Source of the DNA: an uncultured Shewanella sp.
GTDB lineage: Bacteria; Pseudomonadota; Gammaproteobacteria; Enterobacterales; Shewanellaceae
Direction of reading: 5' to 3'
DNA length: 64,000 bases
Assembly: GCF_947501225.1 (NCBI RefSeq)
Contig: NZ_CANMUW010000001.1
Location: 806,001 to 870,000 of the forward strand
Shown here: positions 63,265 to 64,000 of the stretch, piece by piece
Layout: each line of letters opens with the position of its first letter
Position numbering within the stretch: the stretch's first letter is position 1
The notes under the pieces: generated by a model
The model's input: only the letters and a program-made list of their open reading frames with translations
Databases searched by the model: none
Told to the model about the DNA's origin: nothing
Program-made: the position numbers and the translations under genes

Positions 63265-64000
63265 TCACTCTTCACCGCTGGTGATGAGATTGTTAACCGC
63301 TTTTGCTATCAGATCCTTTTTCATCTTAGTGCGTACAACCTTCTGTTCAAACCAGAAGCTCATCGGTTGGTCAAAGCCAATACCGTGCATATAGTTGTAG
63401 ATCGCCTTACGAAGCCCGACTCCAAGCATTTTATGATCCGTGCCGGTAGGATCGATGAAGTCTACATCATTTTCAGCGAATAAGATCTCAGGCCGCTTGG
63501 TAAGCGTGATGCCAAACTTCTCGGGGTTAATCCCAATAGGACTGTGAACCGTGGCCACAAAACGGTGCCAGTAGGCGGATTGGAAACACCCTTGCTCCAT
63601 CATCTGACGCACCATCTCTAGCGAATCGATGGTTTCTTGCTCGGTTTGTGTTGGAAAACCATACATCAAGTAGGCGTGGACCAATATACCTGCATCACTG
63701 AAGGCTTTCGTTACCTGAGCGACCCGCTCTACACTCACGCCTTTCTTCATCAGTTTCAATAGACGATCCGAGGCAACCTCAAGCCCACCGCTGACGGCGA
63801 TACAGCCGGAATCGGCCAGCAGTTGACATCGTTCCTGACTAAAGGTCCTTTCAAAACGTATGTTGCCCCACCAGCTAATTACTACGCCGCGTTCAATGAG
63901 TCGTTTTGCGAGTGCAAATAACAGTTTTGGCGGTAGGGCTTCATCGACGAAATGGAAACCTGTCTCTCCGGTTTCTTCGATGAGGGCCTCGATTCTATCC
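63265..64000 (-). CDS. B12-binding-type radical SAM protein, C-terminal part (cut by window edge)
   Basis: The minus-strand frame is open from the right edge to a stop at 63265, about 245 residues. Beyond the first possible internal start (TTG at 63759) it reads on as FHFVDEALPPKLLFALAK, then SWWGNIRFERTF, DSGCIAVSGGLEVASDRLL and VAQVTKAFSDAGILVHAYLMYGFPTQTEQE. These are the later strands of a radical SAM barrel, of the kind found after a cobalamin-binding domain. The CxxxCxxC cluster motif would lie outside the window. Function unknown; it is not clearly part of the hydroxyproline group, from which a terminator separates it. Confidence 0.8.
   Translation of the reverse strand, partial: DRIEALIEETGETGFHFVDEALPPKLLFALAKRLIERGVVISWWGNIRFERTFSQERCQLLADSGCIAVSGGLEVASDRLLKLMKKGVSVERVAQVTKAFSDAGILVHAYLMYGFPTQTEQETIDSLEMVRQMMEQGCFQSAYWHRFVATVHSPIGINPEKFGITLTKRPEILFAENDVDFIDPTGTDHKMLGVGLRKAIYNYMHGIGFDQPMSFWFEQKVVRTKMKKDLIAKAVNNLITSGEE

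Overview
The window looks like chromosomal DNA of a marine Shewanella, most probably from the Shewanella sediminis / woodyi / halifaxensis group. This is inferred from gene content and order, not from a database search. The pointers are the block cysZ-smc-zipA-ligA, a DUF4212/sodium-solute symporter pair followed by a CDP-alcohol transferase, a cNMP/CBS/DUF294 protein and a DnaQ-type exonuclease, an H-NOX/hybrid kinase pair, pntAB, and a hydroxyproline cluster. A membrane-anchored reductive dehalogenase also fits, since organohalide-reducing activity is known in S. sediminis. No rRNA, tRNA, CRISPR array, prophage or insertion sequence was seen.

Layout. 1-7.4 kb: an FNT channel fused to CBS domains, a LysR regulator, a YhdT/PanF-like pair and a YfcC-like carrier. 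7.4-19.6 kb: a large TonB-dependent receptor, a TehA-like carrier, a methyltransferase, a CBS protein, a TetR regulator, cysK, an RDD protein and a double-receiver diguanylate cyclase. 18.6-29.9 kb is the most accessory-looking part. It has three LysR regulators, a DoxX protein, an outer-membrane protein, a reductive dehalogenase with its membrane anchor, a 54-residue membrane peptide, a LuxR-type regulator and a DUF5916 outer-membrane protein. 29.9-38.2 kb is the conserved cysZ/smc/zipA/ligA block. 38.8-47.8 kb holds an HD-GYP protein, an epimerase-like protein, a DsbA-like protein, the symporter pair, the phosphatidyltransferase, the DUF294 protein and the exonuclease. 47.8-54.8 kb holds the H-NOX/kinase pair, an LRAT-like protein and pntAB. 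54.9-63.1 kb holds a KAS III enzyme and the hydroxyproline regulon. The right edge cuts a radical SAM gene.

How the genes work together. The hydroxyproline genes form two divergent units around a promoter region with two near-identical GntR-type palindromes. Epimerase, FAD oxidase, DapA-type deaminase and semialdehyde dehydrogenase would take trans-4-hydroxy-L-proline to 2-oxoglutarate, and a Cys/Thr proline-racemase homologue adds trans-3-hydroxy-L-proline dehydration. The rdhAB genes would encode a periplasmic, membrane-anchored corrinoid/iron-sulfur dehalogenase, with a LuxR-type protein as the nearest candidate regulator.

The most unusual structural signals are two duplicated gene tails. 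The 3' end of the symporter gene, with its terminator, is repeated in tandem at an offset of 353 bp; it keeps its reading frame and differs over the last 80 codons only by synonymous changes. A much older, frame-broken copy of the 3' end of the YfcC-like gene lies just behind that gene.
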